From: Moduliflexus sp964602655
GTDB taxonomy: Bacteria > Moduliflexota > Moduliflexia > Moduliflexales > Moduliflexaceae
DNA length: 64,000 bases
NCBI GenBank assembly: GCA_964602655.1
Contig: CAZRSF010000028.1
Span: 5,290 to 69,289, forward strand
Reading direction: 5' to 3'
This document shows, piece after piece, positions 16,405 to 25,190 of this stretch (the first letter of the stretch is position 1; the number at the start of each line of letters is the position of its first letter). The notes under the pieces were generated by a model. The model was given only the letters and a program-made list of their open reading frames with translations, ran no database searches and was not told where the DNA came from. The translations under genes were made by a program, and so were the position numbers.

Positions 16405-16878
16405 ATGCCTGATATGTTAGTGAAACTCTATACGCTGCCTGACGTAGAGCCTGCTATCGCGCAACAGCGCACGCAGGAGATTGATATTCGCCGCGCAATT
16501 GCGCCGGAAAAACATGTTGTGATCGAATGGGTTAAACGGATATTTGGCGCAGGTTGGGGCAGCGAATGCGAGGTCGCGTTTGCGCATCAGCCGGTCGGAT
16601 GTTTCGTCGCAATCTCTCGCGAAAAGCCCATTGGGTTCGCCTGTTACGATGCGACCTGCCGCAACTTTTTCGGGCCGACCGGCGTAAGCGAAGAAGGACG
16701 CGGCAAAGGCACGGGAAAAGCTCTGCTGCTGGCCTGCCTCCACGCCATGCGGAACGAGGGCTACGGCTACGCGATTATCGGCGGGGTTGGTCCGGCAGAA
16801 TTTTATGCGAAATGCGTCGGCGCGACCATCATCGAAGATTCGACTCCCGGCATGTATCGCGGGCTGCTGCCTGTATAA
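16405..16878 (+). CDS. GNAT family N-acetyltransferase
   Basis: A 157-residue acetyltransferase preceded by GAAGGAG. The GNAT core is visible as the beta4 strand KPIGFACYDATCRNFFGPTGV, the acetyl-CoA pyrophosphate loop EEGRGKGTGKALL (R/Q-x-x-G-x-G/A pattern), and a final strand with GPAEFYAKCVGATII. The substrate cannot be read from sequence. The location next to amino-sugar genes would fit acetylation of an amino sugar, but this is only inference. A hairpin terminator follows directly. Confidence 0.8.
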   Translation: MPDMLVKLYTLPDVEPAIAQQRTQEIDIRRAIAPEKHVVIEWVKRIFGAGWGSECEVAFAHQPVGCFVAISREKPIGFACYDATCRNFFGPTGVSEEGRGKGTGKALLLACLHAMRNEGYGYAIIGGVGPAEFYAKCVGATIIEDSTPGMYRGLLPV

Positions 16879-16894
16879 TGGATAACGTTCATAA

Positions 16895-16916
16895 GGGCGG
16901 GTTCTGAACCCGCCCC
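16895..16916 (+). terminator. intrinsic terminator after the GNAT gene
   Basis: The hairpin gggcgggttctgaacccgccc is followed by ctacttttttat, a stem with a T-run that ends the amino-sugar region. Confidence 0.8.
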
Positions 16917-17015
16917 TACTTTTTTATGCAAAACCCTCGTGTAAAATTGTCACCCATATTTCCCCAATTCTTCAGGTTTTTAGAATAATTTCACGTCATT
17001 TTTCAGGAAAATCCA

Positions 17016-17043
17016 TTGACAAATCACCTCTTGATTTTATCTA
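17016..17043 (+). promoter_or_regulatory. candidate promoter of the membrane phosphoesterase gene
   Basis: TTGACA (17016-17021), 16 bp, then TATCTA (17038-17043). It lies 169 bases upstream of the ATG, leaving a long leader. Confidence 0.6.
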
Positions 17044-17066
17044 TTCAATTTATTCCTGCGTTGAGT

Positions 17067-17165
17067 ATGCACCCTGGCGGCATTCGGTAGATGACGCGGG
17101 AAACAGCCCGAAACTGCCGCCGTCGCGTTGACCACACCGTTCGTAGGCGTGAGGTGGCGCGAAGA
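17067..17165 (+). promoter_or_regulatory. structured 5' leader, unknown
   Basis: Two G/C-rich inverted repeats lie between promoter and gene. The first is ggcggca ... tgccgcc (about 17073-17119), enclosing cggg-aaacag-cccg. The second is ccacaccg ... gtgaggtgg. The loop bases acgcg near 17093 could pair with cgcgt near 17126, a possible pseudoknot. It matches no riboswitch class I can recall. The rest of the 16917-17211 gap shows nothing. Confidence 0.35.
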
Positions 17166-17211
17166 TATGTGCGATAATTAAGATCGTTACCTCTCAAAAA
17201 AACACGACAGT

Positions 17212-18567
17212 ATGCGTATTTCTGAAGACCACGCCTCGTTGGATCAAAATAACGAGACGCCTACCTATTATTTTATCAGTGATTTACATATCGGCGGCGA
17301 TGGCGCGCTTGATCATTGCGAGTTCGAAACGGAATTAATTGCGTTTCTGCAACAAATCGCCAGGGGGCCGAAACCTGCTGAATTGATTATTGTCGGCGAT
17401 GCGTTCGGATTGTGGGAGCTTACCGAAACCAACGGCATGTCGAAATTGGAATTGATCATTCAATCGCATCCTATCCTGTTCGAGCAATTTCGCGTGGCTG
17501 GAGAACAGATCAAAATTACAATGCTTCCCGGCAATCACGATTATGAACTGGCCTGTGTTCCTGCCTATAAACATCTGTTAGCAGAGCATAACATCCACCT
17601 TGATCCGGAATCGGCGACGACGCGGCCTATTGCCGGATATACGATTTGGATCGAACACGGCAATCAACGTGACGCATTTAATGCGTTTCCTGATTTCGGT
17701 AATCCGCACAGCCTGCCGTTTGGTTATTTCGTCACCGCGCCGGGCTTGCGAGCGGTAGGCCGCCGCGTCAAAGAAGGACGGGGCGCCTGGCTGAAAGATT
17801 TGCAGTCGGTGCATCCGACCGAAGAGATTCCGTTCTGGGCATGGTCGAATTATTTTTACCGGGAAATGAGCATGTTCTTGCGCTGGTGTCTGCTCCCGTT
17901 TCTCGTCTCGTTTACGATCAGCGTGATCGTCTATTTAGGACGATTTCTCGAAGAAATCGGCGCGCTGCCGACTGATGTGTTTCATATCGAATTAGCCCGA
18001 CATCTCGGCATTCCCGGCAGGCTGATTGACTGGGTGATGTGGGGCAATATGACACTGATTTCGTTTTTTCTGATTTTGGCGATTCCGCTTACGCTGTTAG
18101 TGCGCGATTTCCTTTCCGCCTGCCAACGCTACGGACTGCGGCGTTCCGGGCGAATCAAAATTCAAAAAGAAGAGCGCTACTTAGCGGCGGCGGAGGAGGT
18201 GTTTGCGCAAGACCCGTCTATCGCGTTGTTTATTTATGGGCACACGCATGCGGCGTCATTGCGGCAGGTGGGACAGCGCTACGTCATCAATACCGGCACA
18301 TGGATGAAACTGTTGGAAAGCGTCCCCTCCGGTTTTCGGCTGCTGCCGGATGTGTATATTCCCTCGTATCAGTTGAATTATTTTACGGTCTGGCAGGATC
18401 GCGATGACATCCGCGTTCAATATCATGTCATTCCCAAAGCGATTCCACATGGCCTGACGCCGCTGCAAAAAATACTCATTCGCGGCAAATGGCATCCCAG
18501 ACCCCGCGTCATTCCGCGAGAGACGGTGATTCCGTTAATGGCGGATCGGCTGGTCAAAGCAGAATAA
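17212..18567 (+). CDS. membrane-anchored metallophosphoesterase (LpxH-like)
   Basis: A 451-residue protein. The calcineurin-like phosphoesterase motifs are complete: D24-x-H26 (FISDLHIGGD), GDA (about 62), GNHD (about 108), and GHTH (about 343) after a long insertion. The insertion holds two hydrophobic segments (about 222-242 and 272-292), so the catalytic domain is tied to the membrane. The early motifs and YxxxHGNQ region resemble UDP-2,3-diacylglucosamine hydrolases of lipid A synthesis. However, LpxH is about 240 residues and has no membrane insert, so the true substrate is open. A long structured leader precedes it. Confidence 0.75.
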   Translation: MRISEDHASLDQNNETPTYYFISDLHIGGDGALDHCEFETELIAFLQQIARGPKPAELIIVGDAFGLWELTETNGMSKLELIIQSHPILFEQFRVAGEQIKITMLPGNHDYELACVPAYKHLLAEHNIHLDPESATTRPIAGYTIWIEHGNQRDAFNAFPDFGNPHSLPFGYFVTAPGLRAVGRRVKEGRGAWLKDLQSVHPTEEIPFWAWSNYFYREMSMFLRWCLLPFLVSFTISVIVYLGRFLEEIGALPTDVFHIELARHLGIPGRLIDWVMWGNMTLISFFLILAIPLTLLVRDFLSACQRYGLRRSGRIKIQKEERYLAAAEEVFAQDPSIALFIYGHTHAASLRQVGQRYVINTGTWMKLLESVPSGFRLLPDVYIPSYQLNYFTVWQDRDDIRVQYHVIPKAIPHGLTPLQKILIRGKWHPRPRVIPRETVIPLMADRLVKAE

Positions 18568-18615
18568 ATATGTTCATGAATTCGTGATAACTTATCATTT
18601 CAAAAGGAGAAAAAT

Positions 18616-20037
18616 ATGCAACTCGCATTGATGCATGGATTGTATGGCGCAACTATCGTGATGATTGTGTATAATGCCCTGCTGTTCATCAATCTCAAAG
18701 AATGGGAGTATCTTGCATTTGTCGGCTTATTATGCGGCGTTGGGATTAATTTTGCGCTGGTCGAAGAGCCTGCGTTCGCGCAATATGCGGACATGTTTTT
18801 GCTGAAAGTCTTTATCACTGGCGAGATTATTGCGAGTACGCTCTTTTTTGCCCGCTATTTTTTAAAAACCGCGCGATTTCCTCGCTATGATGCGATGATT
18901 CAATGGGGATTGAAAGGGCTAATGATTGCGGTGGGCATTGATATCGTTCTGCAAAAGATAATAATCCTGTTAATCTATCTGTTCGTCGTGTTTTTCGGGC
19001 TTTTGATTGCTGGCATTCTCCTCTGGAAAATGAAGGTGAGAGAAGCGCGTTATTATGTATTGGCCTGGAGTCTCTATCTGCTGGGGTCATTGCTGTTTCT
19101 CGGCGTGTACTCTCAATCAGGCATGCCGAACAACCTGCTGATTCGATATAGTCCGAATCTCGGATTTTTTTGTTTGATGGTGTTTCTGGCTTTAGGGCTT
19201 GCCGATAAAATTCAATCATTGATCCGGCAAATTACGTCGGTGCAACGCGCGCTGATCTCGCATAGCCATCAGGTGGGTGAGGGGGCGACGCAGCTCTCTT
19301 CAGCCGTGACGAAACAGGCGGCGGCAACTGAAGAAGCTTCCGCCTCTATCGAGCAGGTCGCCGCCACGATTCGCCAGATGTCGAATAATGCCTTGCAGAC
19401 CGAACAGATCGCGATCAAGGCCGTGACACAGGCGCAAGATGGATGCGCTGCGGTTAAAGAATCCGTCAAAGCGATGCGGCAGATTTCGGAAAATATTCAA
19501 ATCGTGAAAGCAATTGCGGCAGAAACCAGGATGCTCTCGTTAAACGCGACCATTGAAGCGGCCAAAGCGCAGGAATACGGCAAAGGCTTTGCCGTTGTCG
19601 CCTCAGAAGTTCGCTCGCTCGCGGATCGCAGCCGGGTTCTTGCGCAAGATATTATAAAATTGGTCAATGAAGGCGTGGAAAAAGCGGAACATGCCGGGGA
19701 GATGATTGATCTTCTGACCCCGGACATTCAAAAAACCGCGCAGCTTATCCAGGAAATCAGCATGGCGAGTCAGGAGCAAAGTTCTGGCATTCAACAAATT
19801 TCAATCGCCGTTCATCAGATTGATCAAGTCTCGCAGCAAAATGCGGCCATGTCCGAAGAATTAGCCGCGATGGCCGAGGAATTGACGACTCATGCGGGCG
19901 TAGCCTCCGAGCAGCACCCTCCCTCAACAACGCCAATGCCCCCTCTTCCGACCACGCGCAAGTATGTGTCTGCCAGCCACACTAACGCCAAGAATCAGCC
20001 GCCCGACCAGTATGATGAACAATTCGAGCGCTATTAA
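18616..20037 (+). CDS. 7TM (7TMR-DISM type) chemotaxis-like transducer
   Basis: A 473-residue protein behind a strong AAAGGAG site. Residues 1-205 hold about seven hydrophobic helices of the 7TMR-DISM kind (opening GLYGATIVMIVYNALLFINL, closing LGLADKIQSL). The C-terminal part is a methyl-accepting signalling domain with the hairpin tip around residues 297-335 (AETRMLSLNATIEAAKAQEYGKGFAVVASEVRSLADRS pattern). The periplasmic DISMED2 sensor domain that normally precedes the 7TM unit is absent. It should signal to CheA/CheW-type partners, none of which are in the window. The extreme C-terminus is a Pro/Thr-rich tail. Confidence 0.85.
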   Translation: MQLALMHGLYGATIVMIVYNALLFINLKEWEYLAFVGLLCGVGINFALVEEPAFAQYADMFLLKVFITGEIIASTLFFARYFLKTARFPRYDAMIQWGLKGLMIAVGIDIVLQKIIILLIYLFVVFFGLLIAGILLWKMKVREARYYVLAWSLYLLGSLLFLGVYSQSGMPNNLLIRYSPNLGFFCLMVFLALGLADKIQSLIRQITSVQRALISHSHQVGEGATQLSSAVTKQAAATEEASASIEQVAATIRQMSNNALQTEQIAIKAVTQAQDGCAAVKESVKAMRQISENIQIVKAIAAETRMLSLNATIEAAKAQEYGKGFAVVASEVRSLADRSRVLAQDIIKLVNEGVEKAEHAGEMIDLLTPDIQKTAQLIQEISMASQEQSSGIQQISIAVHQIDQVSQQNAAMSEELAAMAEELTTHAGVASEQHPPSTTPMPPLPTTRKYVSASHTNAKNQPPDQYDEQFERY

Positions 20038-20040
20038 AAT

Positions 20041-20955
20041 ATGAGAAATGTGTTGCGTTCTCTCCCGGCGTATTGGTTGATCTGGCTGAGGCATCCGCGT
20101 TCCGTCACGTTGCGCAGACGGTCGCGGGCGCTGGGCGATAATTTGCTGCTGTCGTGTTTAGCGCGGGAAATCAAACGGCGCGATCCGTCGCGCTATGTCA
20201 TTGTGGAAACGTGCTGGCCGGAATTGTTCGACCAGAACCCGCATGTCAACGCGATTTTCACAATCAAAGCCGCCTTATGGTATTATAAAGCCGAATATGT
20301 GATTCAGCCGAACACGCAGACGCATCTCATTGACCAGATGATCGCGAAACTTCCCTTTTCTTTTCAGGACTGGGAACGACAAGTGGATTTGTCGTATCGC
20401 GAAAACGCCGTGAACGATACGCTGCAAGGCATACCGTCGTCATATTTTGTCGTCAATCCCTCTGGCAAACAGAAACATTCCGCCAATCGAAAGGAATGGG
20501 GCTGGCAGAATTTTTGCGAACTGCGCCAACGATTCGCAGCCGCGCCGTTCGTCCAAATCGGCGATACCGAGACGCCCTTGCTGCCGGACACGATTGACCG
20601 GCGCGGGCGTCCGATTCTCGAGTCCGCGCATCTCATCAAATACGCGCTTGTCGGCATCTTTTTGGAAGGCGGCATGATGCACGTCGCGAACGCAGTCAAT
20701 ACGCCGTCGGTGATCATTTACGGCGGCCTGATTCGCCCGGAGATTTCCGGCTATGCGATGCACCGCAATCTGTACGCCGCGCCGCCATGCAGTCCGTGTT
20801 TTACATCGGAAGCGGCGATGATAGATTGTCCGACGATGGAATGTATGCGCATGATTTCCGTTGAACAGGCTGCGGCGGCAGTTGAGGAGTTGCGACGTCA
20901 ACGGAAAATTATTTCTCTCGGTCAAAATATTTATTCGCCCCGCGCGCAGTCATGA
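20041..20955 (+). CDS. glycosyltransferase family 9 (heptosyltransferase-like)
   Basis: A 304-residue protein starting 3 bases after the previous stop. GT9 features are RRRSRALGDNLLLSCLAREIKRRDP (donor-side N-terminal domain, usual form GDxLLttPl), NPSGKQKHSANRKEWGWQNF, and the C-terminal nucleotide-sugar site FLEGGMMHVANAVNTPSVIIYGG with the later PCSPCF. GT9 enzymes transfer heptose or related sugars in LPS core assembly. The usual Asp of GDxG is kept (RALGDNLL). The context gives no LPS operon, so the acceptor is unknown. Confidence 0.8.
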   Translation: MRNVLRSLPAYWLIWLRHPRSVTLRRRSRALGDNLLLSCLAREIKRRDPSRYVIVETCWPELFDQNPHVNAIFTIKAALWYYKAEYVIQPNTQTHLIDQMIAKLPFSFQDWERQVDLSYRENAVNDTLQGIPSSYFVVNPSGKQKHSANRKEWGWQNFCELRQRFAAAPFVQIGDTETPLLPDTIDRRGRPILESAHLIKYALVGIFLEGGMMHVANAVNTPSVIIYGGLIRPEISGYAMHRNLYAAPPCSPCFTSEAAMIDCPTMECMRMISVEQAAAAVEELRRQRKIISLGQNIYSPRAQS

Positions 20956-21427
20956 CAACACGTTCGTATTTCTGGCAGAACGTTATTTTTGAGAAGGCGC
21001 GCTCAATGATTGCGATATGATTATCTCAATTTTCAAATTTATTCGTCATAATACCATGAGAGAGAATCTTCACGCATTCTCATTGAAAAAGACACGATAA
21101 TAGACTGTTATGATGCCATATATGCTCAGAATAATTTTTCTTTAAGAAATGTATATTTTTTAAATTATCTTAATTGCTGAATTTAATTGCAGGAGAGGGA
21201 AAGACAAGATCGGCGCGGAAGCCCTGCGCGTTTTTATAATATAATCTTGTGTTTTTTTGCTTGACAAGAGCACGGAATAAATAGTGATGTTTCCCGCGAC
21301 GAGTAAACCGTTAGCTATCAAACTTCGAAGAAGTAAGTTAAATTTTCATCCTTAGCATAAGAGAATCTGACCCGCCATTGCGCGAGTATTCTCTTCATCA
21401 TGCAAGGAACTGGCGAGGAGGATTGCC
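20956..21427. other. upstream region of the sugar ABC importer
   Basis: An A/T-rich stretch without a gene. A -35-like TTGACA at 21261-21266 follows gtttttttgc; no good -10 is present (tagtga at 15-bp spacing is the best). No GAACGTTC operator is present, so the importer does not visibly belong to the LacI regulon. Several A/T-rich dyads around 21040-21180 were not resolved. Confidence 0.45.
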
Positions 21428-22711
21428 ATGAAAAAAGTGTTGATGGTGATGTTGAGCGCACTGATGGTTGTTTCGATGTTTCAGCCGGTACAGGCAGAAA
21501 CCGTGAAGCTGAAAATGTTTCACTATTTGGAAGCGACAGATAAGGTTGCGATGACCAACTGGGAAGAAGTCTTAACCGCGTTCCAAGCCGCGAATCCTGA
21601 CATCGAATTGGAAATCGAGTATCTCACCAACGAACCGTACCATAACAAATTACAGACGCTGTCAGTCGCAAATGAATTACCGGATATCATGTTCCTCTGG
21701 CCGGACAAACGGACAGGGTATGTTACCGCGAGCGGCAAAGTGAAAGACCTGCGCGAATTTTTGAAAGGTCATGAAGGCGAATTCGTCAACGGCGCATTGA
21801 CTCCTCAAGGGCCGAACGGCGAGATCTATGAATTGCCCGAACAAATGACGGCGACTCACGTTATGTACGCGAATGAAAAGCTGATGAAAGACTTAGGCTT
21901 GACCTTCCCGGCAACGATGGATGAACTGATCGCGCAGGGCGAGAAGATTCGCGCTGCCGGCTTGATTCCGATTGCCATGTCGAACAAAGATGGCTGGCAG
22001 ATGCAGTCCTGCTTATTAAGCGCTTTGACGGAACGCGCAGGCGGGATGGAATGGTACAACAAAGCGTTGAAAGGCGACGGCGCATCATTTGCCGATCCGG
22101 AATTCATCAATGCCTTGACGGTGATTGATACGCTCAGCAAAAAAGAAATGTTCATGCCGGGGATCAATCAGGCCGATTACGGTTCAGAAATGACCGAATT
22201 CATCAACGAAAAAGCCGTGTATATGATTGATGGCGGCTGGCGTGTGAATAACCTGGTTGGCGAGTTGAAACCAGAGCAGAAAGAATATATTACGCTGCAT
22301 ACTTTCCCGGCCATTCCTGATCAAAAAGGTCAAGCGGGATCGACGGCTGCTGTTGCCGGAACCGGTCATGGCATGAATGTGGCGCTTGAAGGCGCAAAAG
22401 CCGAAGCTGCCTGGAAATGGATTTGGTTCTATTCTGGCCCGGAGGGCGCAAAAATTCGCCGCGAAAATGGCGCGCTGCCTGCGTATAAACTTCCGATGCA
22501 AGAAGACCTGGACCCGATGATCAAAAAATTAGCAGAATTCGTCGCGTCCACTCCGACGGGCTACGTGCTTGACTCCGTGTTGGATGGCGAAGGCATGGGC
22601 GTATTACAGCCGGCGATTCAGGAAATGATTCTTGGCGCAAAAACCCCGGAACAAGTCGCAAAAGAGTATGAAGCCTGGGTGGCTGCCAACGACTCGAACC
22701 GCAAGAAATAA
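21428..22711 (+). CDS. sugar ABC transporter, extracellular binding protein (family 1)
   Basis: A 427-residue protein behind GGCGAGGAGGA. It has a clear signal peptide (KKVLMVMLSALMVVSMFQPVQAE, cut after QA). The mature part follows the MalE/UgpB pattern: KLKMFHYLEATDK, FQAANPDIELEIEYL, LPDIMFLWP, a hinge region GWRVNN, and GTGHGMNVA before WKWIWFYSGPEGA. It delivers a carbohydrate, perhaps an oligosaccharide, to the two permeases downstream. A 12-bp hairpin follows it, as is common where the binding protein must be made in excess. No ATPase gene is in the cluster, so a shared MsmK-type ATPase elsewhere is expected. Confidence 0.92.
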   Translation: MKKVLMVMLSALMVVSMFQPVQAETVKLKMFHYLEATDKVAMTNWEEVLTAFQAANPDIELEIEYLTNEPYHNKLQTLSVANELPDIMFLWPDKRTGYVTASGKVKDLREFLKGHEGEFVNGALTPQGPNGEIYELPEQMTATHVMYANEKLMKDLGLTFPATMDELIAQGEKIRAAGLIPIAMSNKDGWQMQSCLLSALTERAGGMEWYNKALKGDGASFADPEFINALTVIDTLSKKEMFMPGINQADYGSEMTEFINEKAVYMIDGGWRVNNLVGELKPEQKEYITLHTFPAIPDQKGQAGSTAAVAGTGHGMNVALEGAKAEAAWKWIWFYSGPEGAKIRRENGALPAYKLPMQEDLDPMIKKLAEFVASTPTGYVLDSVLDGEGMGVLQPAIQEMILGAKTPEQVAKEYEAWVAANDSNRKK

Positions 22712-22726
22712 CACGTTTATTCTCAC

Positions 22727-22762
22727 TTACGGAGAGCGACTTCGCTCTCCGTAACGTTTTTT
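22727..22762 (+). terminator. partial terminator between binding protein and permeases
   Basis: A perfect 12-bp stem (22727-22738 with 22743-22754, loop actt) is followed by cgttttttcg. It lies 101 bases before the next start codon and probably lowers permease expression relative to the binding protein. Confidence 0.8.
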
Positions 22763-22862
22763 CGACTATTCATCTCTCCATCTCCTCCCGATGCGTTTGC
22801 TTGTGTCCATCATGATTGCATCTAACGAGGGGGGCTGAATTATTCTGCATGAGGAGTTCATC

Positions 22863-23789
22863 GTGAAACAAGAAACGCTCAAAAAAGTGAGTTATGGTCT
22901 GTTGGTTGGGCCGTCGGTGTTACTGTACGCGTCGTTTATGATCTTTCCGGTCATCGCCTGCTTTACCTTGAGTTTTACCAATTGGGCAGGCCAGGGTTTT
23001 GGCGAATGGTGGGCATCAGGCCAGGGCGAAGCCGGCAAAGACCTCTTTATCGGGTTGACCAATTACTTGACAGCGTTGAAAGACCCGATCTTTCTTCATG
23101 GCCTGCGCAACAACATCGCTGTCGTCGGAATTTCAGTGCTCGGACAGATTCCTCTCGGCTTTATCTTAGCCTACATCATTCATCGTAAATTAGTGCGCGC
23201 CGAAGGTTTTTTTACCGCAATGATTTTTTTGCCGATTACGATTTCGGCAGTCGTCGTCGCGCTGCTCTGGCAGCAAATCTTTTCGCCGGTTGGCCTGTAC
23301 ACCACCTTTATGCGTATGTTAACGGGCAACCCGCGGTATGTGCTGCAAATTTTCGAAAATAAAACATTTGCCATTCTCCCCGTTCTCTTTGTGATTCTCT
23401 GGATGTACACCGGTATTTATCTGATTATTTTCTTAGCGAACTTACAAAAAATCAATCCGTCTGTGATTGAAGCGGCCATTATTGACGGCGCCTCGGAAAG
23501 CCAAATCCTGTTCAAAATTATTATCCCTTCGATGTTGAATGTCATCTTCACGACGATGATTTTCGCGATTTCCGGCAGTTTGACCAGCTTCGATTTGATC
23601 TGGGCGATGACCGGTGGCGGACCTGCGCACTATACCGAAGTCATCGCGATTTATATGTATGTGAATACCTTCAAATATTATAAATACGGATTCGGCGCGG
23701 CAGTCTCGATGATCATCATCATCTTGAGCATCGGGTTGATTACGACACTTCAAGCCATTTTCAAAAAATTCGAAGCCAAATACGAATAG
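22863..23789 (+). CDS. sugar ABC transporter permease (MalF/UgpA type)
   Basis: A 308-residue membrane protein starting with GTG behind GAGGAG. Six hydrophobic helices are visible, with the first at about residues 12-36 (LLVGPSVLLYASFMIFPVIACFTLS pattern). The cytoplasmic EAA loop reads EAAIIDGASESQILFKIIIPSM, the contact site for the transport ATPase. It pairs with the MalG-type permease 10 bases downstream to form the channel of the importer. Confidence 0.93.
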   Translation: MKQETLKKVSYGLLVGPSVLLYASFMIFPVIACFTLSFTNWAGQGFGEWWASGQGEAGKDLFIGLTNYLTALKDPIFLHGLRNNIAVVGISVLGQIPLGFILAYIIHRKLVRAEGFFTAMIFLPITISAVVVALLWQQIFSPVGLYTTFMRMLTGNPRYVLQIFENKTFAILPVLFVILWMYTGIYLIIFLANLQKINPSVIEAAIIDGASESQILFKIIIPSMLNVIFTTMIFAISGSLTSFDLIWAMTGGGPAHYTEVIAIYMYVNTFKYYKYGFGAAVSMIIIILSIGLITTLQAIFKKFEAKYE

Positions 23790-23799
23790 GAGAACCGAC

Positions 23800-24669
23800 A
23801 TGAAATCCCAATACGAATACAATGCCTTATGGAAAAGCGCAGCATATCTGATCATGGTGGGGTTTACGCTGTTGACCGTGTTGCCCCTGATCTGGCTGTT
23901 TTACAGTTCCTTCAAACCGCATGCCGATATTGTGCGGAATATTTTCGCGCTGCCGACGGCGCTCAACCTTGAAAACTACGCAAACGCCTGGAAAGGAGGA
24001 AACTTCGGCGCAAAGAGTTGGACAGACGGATACTTTGCGATTTATACGCTGAACAGTATTTTCTTTTCGGTCGCGACGACGCTGATTACGACCGTGCTTG
24101 CCTTAACCACCGGGTACGGCATCGCCAAATTCGGGTATAAAATTTCCGCTCCGATCTATGGGGCTTTTTTGTTGGGATTGCTGCTGACCGTTCACTCGAT
24201 CTTAGTGCCGTTGTTCGTGATGGAAAAAAGTATCGGCATTTACGATACCCGCATCGGCGTGTTACTGCCATACGTCGCATTCGGCCTCCCATTTTTGGTG
24301 TTTCTGGCGACGTCATTTATCAGGGGATTGCCTGCCGAAATCGAGGAATCGGCGATTATTGACGGCGCGAATTACCTGCAAGTCTTTTGGTATGTGATTC
24401 TGCCGATTTGCCGACCGGTGGTCGCTACGATGATGATCTTCCGCTTTTTAGGCGCATGGAATGAATTCGCGCTGGTGCTTGTCCTGACCAGTAAAACCGC
24501 GATTCGAACGCTGCCGGTCGGCATCAACGCGTTCGCCGGAGGCATGACGCGCGATTATGGGACGCAGTTTGCGGCGCTCGTCATCGGCACATTGCCGATG
24601 ATTATTTTTTACATCTTTTTCAACCAACGCATTCAACAGGGATTTGCCTCTGGCGGCCTGAAAGAGTAA
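23800..24669 (+). CDS. sugar ABC transporter permease (MalG/UgpE type)
   Basis: A 289-residue membrane protein with AGGAGA before its ATG. Helix 1 (about 13-34) is followed by FYSSFKPHADIVRN, and the EAA loop is EESAIIDGANYLQVFWYVILPICRP. The end, FNQRIQQGFASGGLKE, is the standard C-terminus of this family. It closes the three-gene importer and is followed by a strong terminator. Confidence 0.93.
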   Translation: MKSQYEYNALWKSAAYLIMVGFTLLTVLPLIWLFYSSFKPHADIVRNIFALPTALNLENYANAWKGGNFGAKSWTDGYFAIYTLNSIFFSVATTLITTVLALTTGYGIAKFGYKISAPIYGAFLLGLLLTVHSILVPLFVMEKSIGIYDTRIGVLLPYVAFGLPFLVFLATSFIRGLPAEIEESAIIDGANYLQVFWYVILPICRPVVATMMIFRFLGAWNEFALVLVLTSKTAIRTLPVGINAFAGGMTRDYGTQFAALVIGTLPMIIFYIFFNQRIQQGFASGGLKE

Positions 24670-24697
24670 GCGTACTCAGCAAACATCATCCCACATC

Positions 24698-24732
24698 AAA
24701 AAGCCCGGTTTCTCAACGAAACCGGGCTTTTT
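24698..24732. terminator. strong bidirectional terminator
   Basis: A perfect 15-bp stem (24698-24712 with 24718-24732) has A-run and T-run flanks (aaaaagcccgg ... ccgggcttttt). It serves the importer operon and the minus-strand Rpn remnant. Confidence 0.92.
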
Positions 24733-24772
24733 GCGCGTTGCCCACGCAGTCGCCCTTCCCTGACGGCAAATT

Positions 24773-24912
24773 TTACGCTGACGCCTCCGATGAGGAACGC
24801 ACGCATTCGACCGTTTCGCGAGGCAAGCCGGTCCACTGCATGATCTGTTCTATCGCAAAGCCATTTCGCAAGAGTTCGCGCGCCACTTGTTGTTTTCCTT
24901 CAAATTCCTTGC
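24773..24912 (-). pseudogene. 3' remnant of an Rpn-type recombination-promoting nuclease/putative transposase
   Basis: The last 45 or so codons on the minus strand read KEFEGKQQVARELLRNGFAIEQIMQWTGLP and onward. This is the typical closing segment of Rpn (PD-(D/E)xK transposase-like) proteins: a Lys/Glu linker, ARxLLxxGxxxEQI and a short helix-turn-helix-like tail. The catalytic domain is missing. Upstream, the frame runs straight into the composite palindrome at 24902-25087, so the gene is truncated by, or fused to, that repeat. Confidence 0.65.
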
Positions 24913-25087
24913 CCTGAAAGGGCAGCGGGGTACAGACAGCGGTTTCAACCGCTGGGAACAGGCTCCGCGCTGCTTCCGCCCTGAAGGGGCGGAGGAGCAT
25001 CTTCCGCCCCTTCAGGGCGCATCGGTGACTGGCCGTGTTCCTGGGGATGCATCCCCAGGCTGTATTCCCCTGCCCTTTCAGGGCAGA
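24902..25087. repeat. composite palindrome family F (gccctgaaagggc / gtttcaacc)
   Basis: A nested inverted repeat of about 186 bp. The outer arms are gccctgaaagggcagcgggg and its near complement at the other end (cccctgccctttcagggc). Inside are agcggtttcaaccgctggg, two gccctgaagggg/ccccttcagggc units and cctggggatgcatccccagg. Relatives are at 5897-5945 and 55573-55671. Beyond it, 25088-25190 shows no gene. Confidence 0.75.
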
Positions 25088-25190
25088 ACGCGACATTTTC
25101 AAATCGAACAACGTAGTATTAGGGCGTTGACACCATTAGAGAATGTCTGCCGGATGCTCGCGCGGAAGCGCGTTGGGGAAGGCGGGGAAA

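Noticed and set aside
17067..17165. tRNA or known riboswitch before the phosphoesterase
   Set aside because: The fold does not give a cloverleaf (no anticodon arm or CCA end), and no known riboswitch core was matched.
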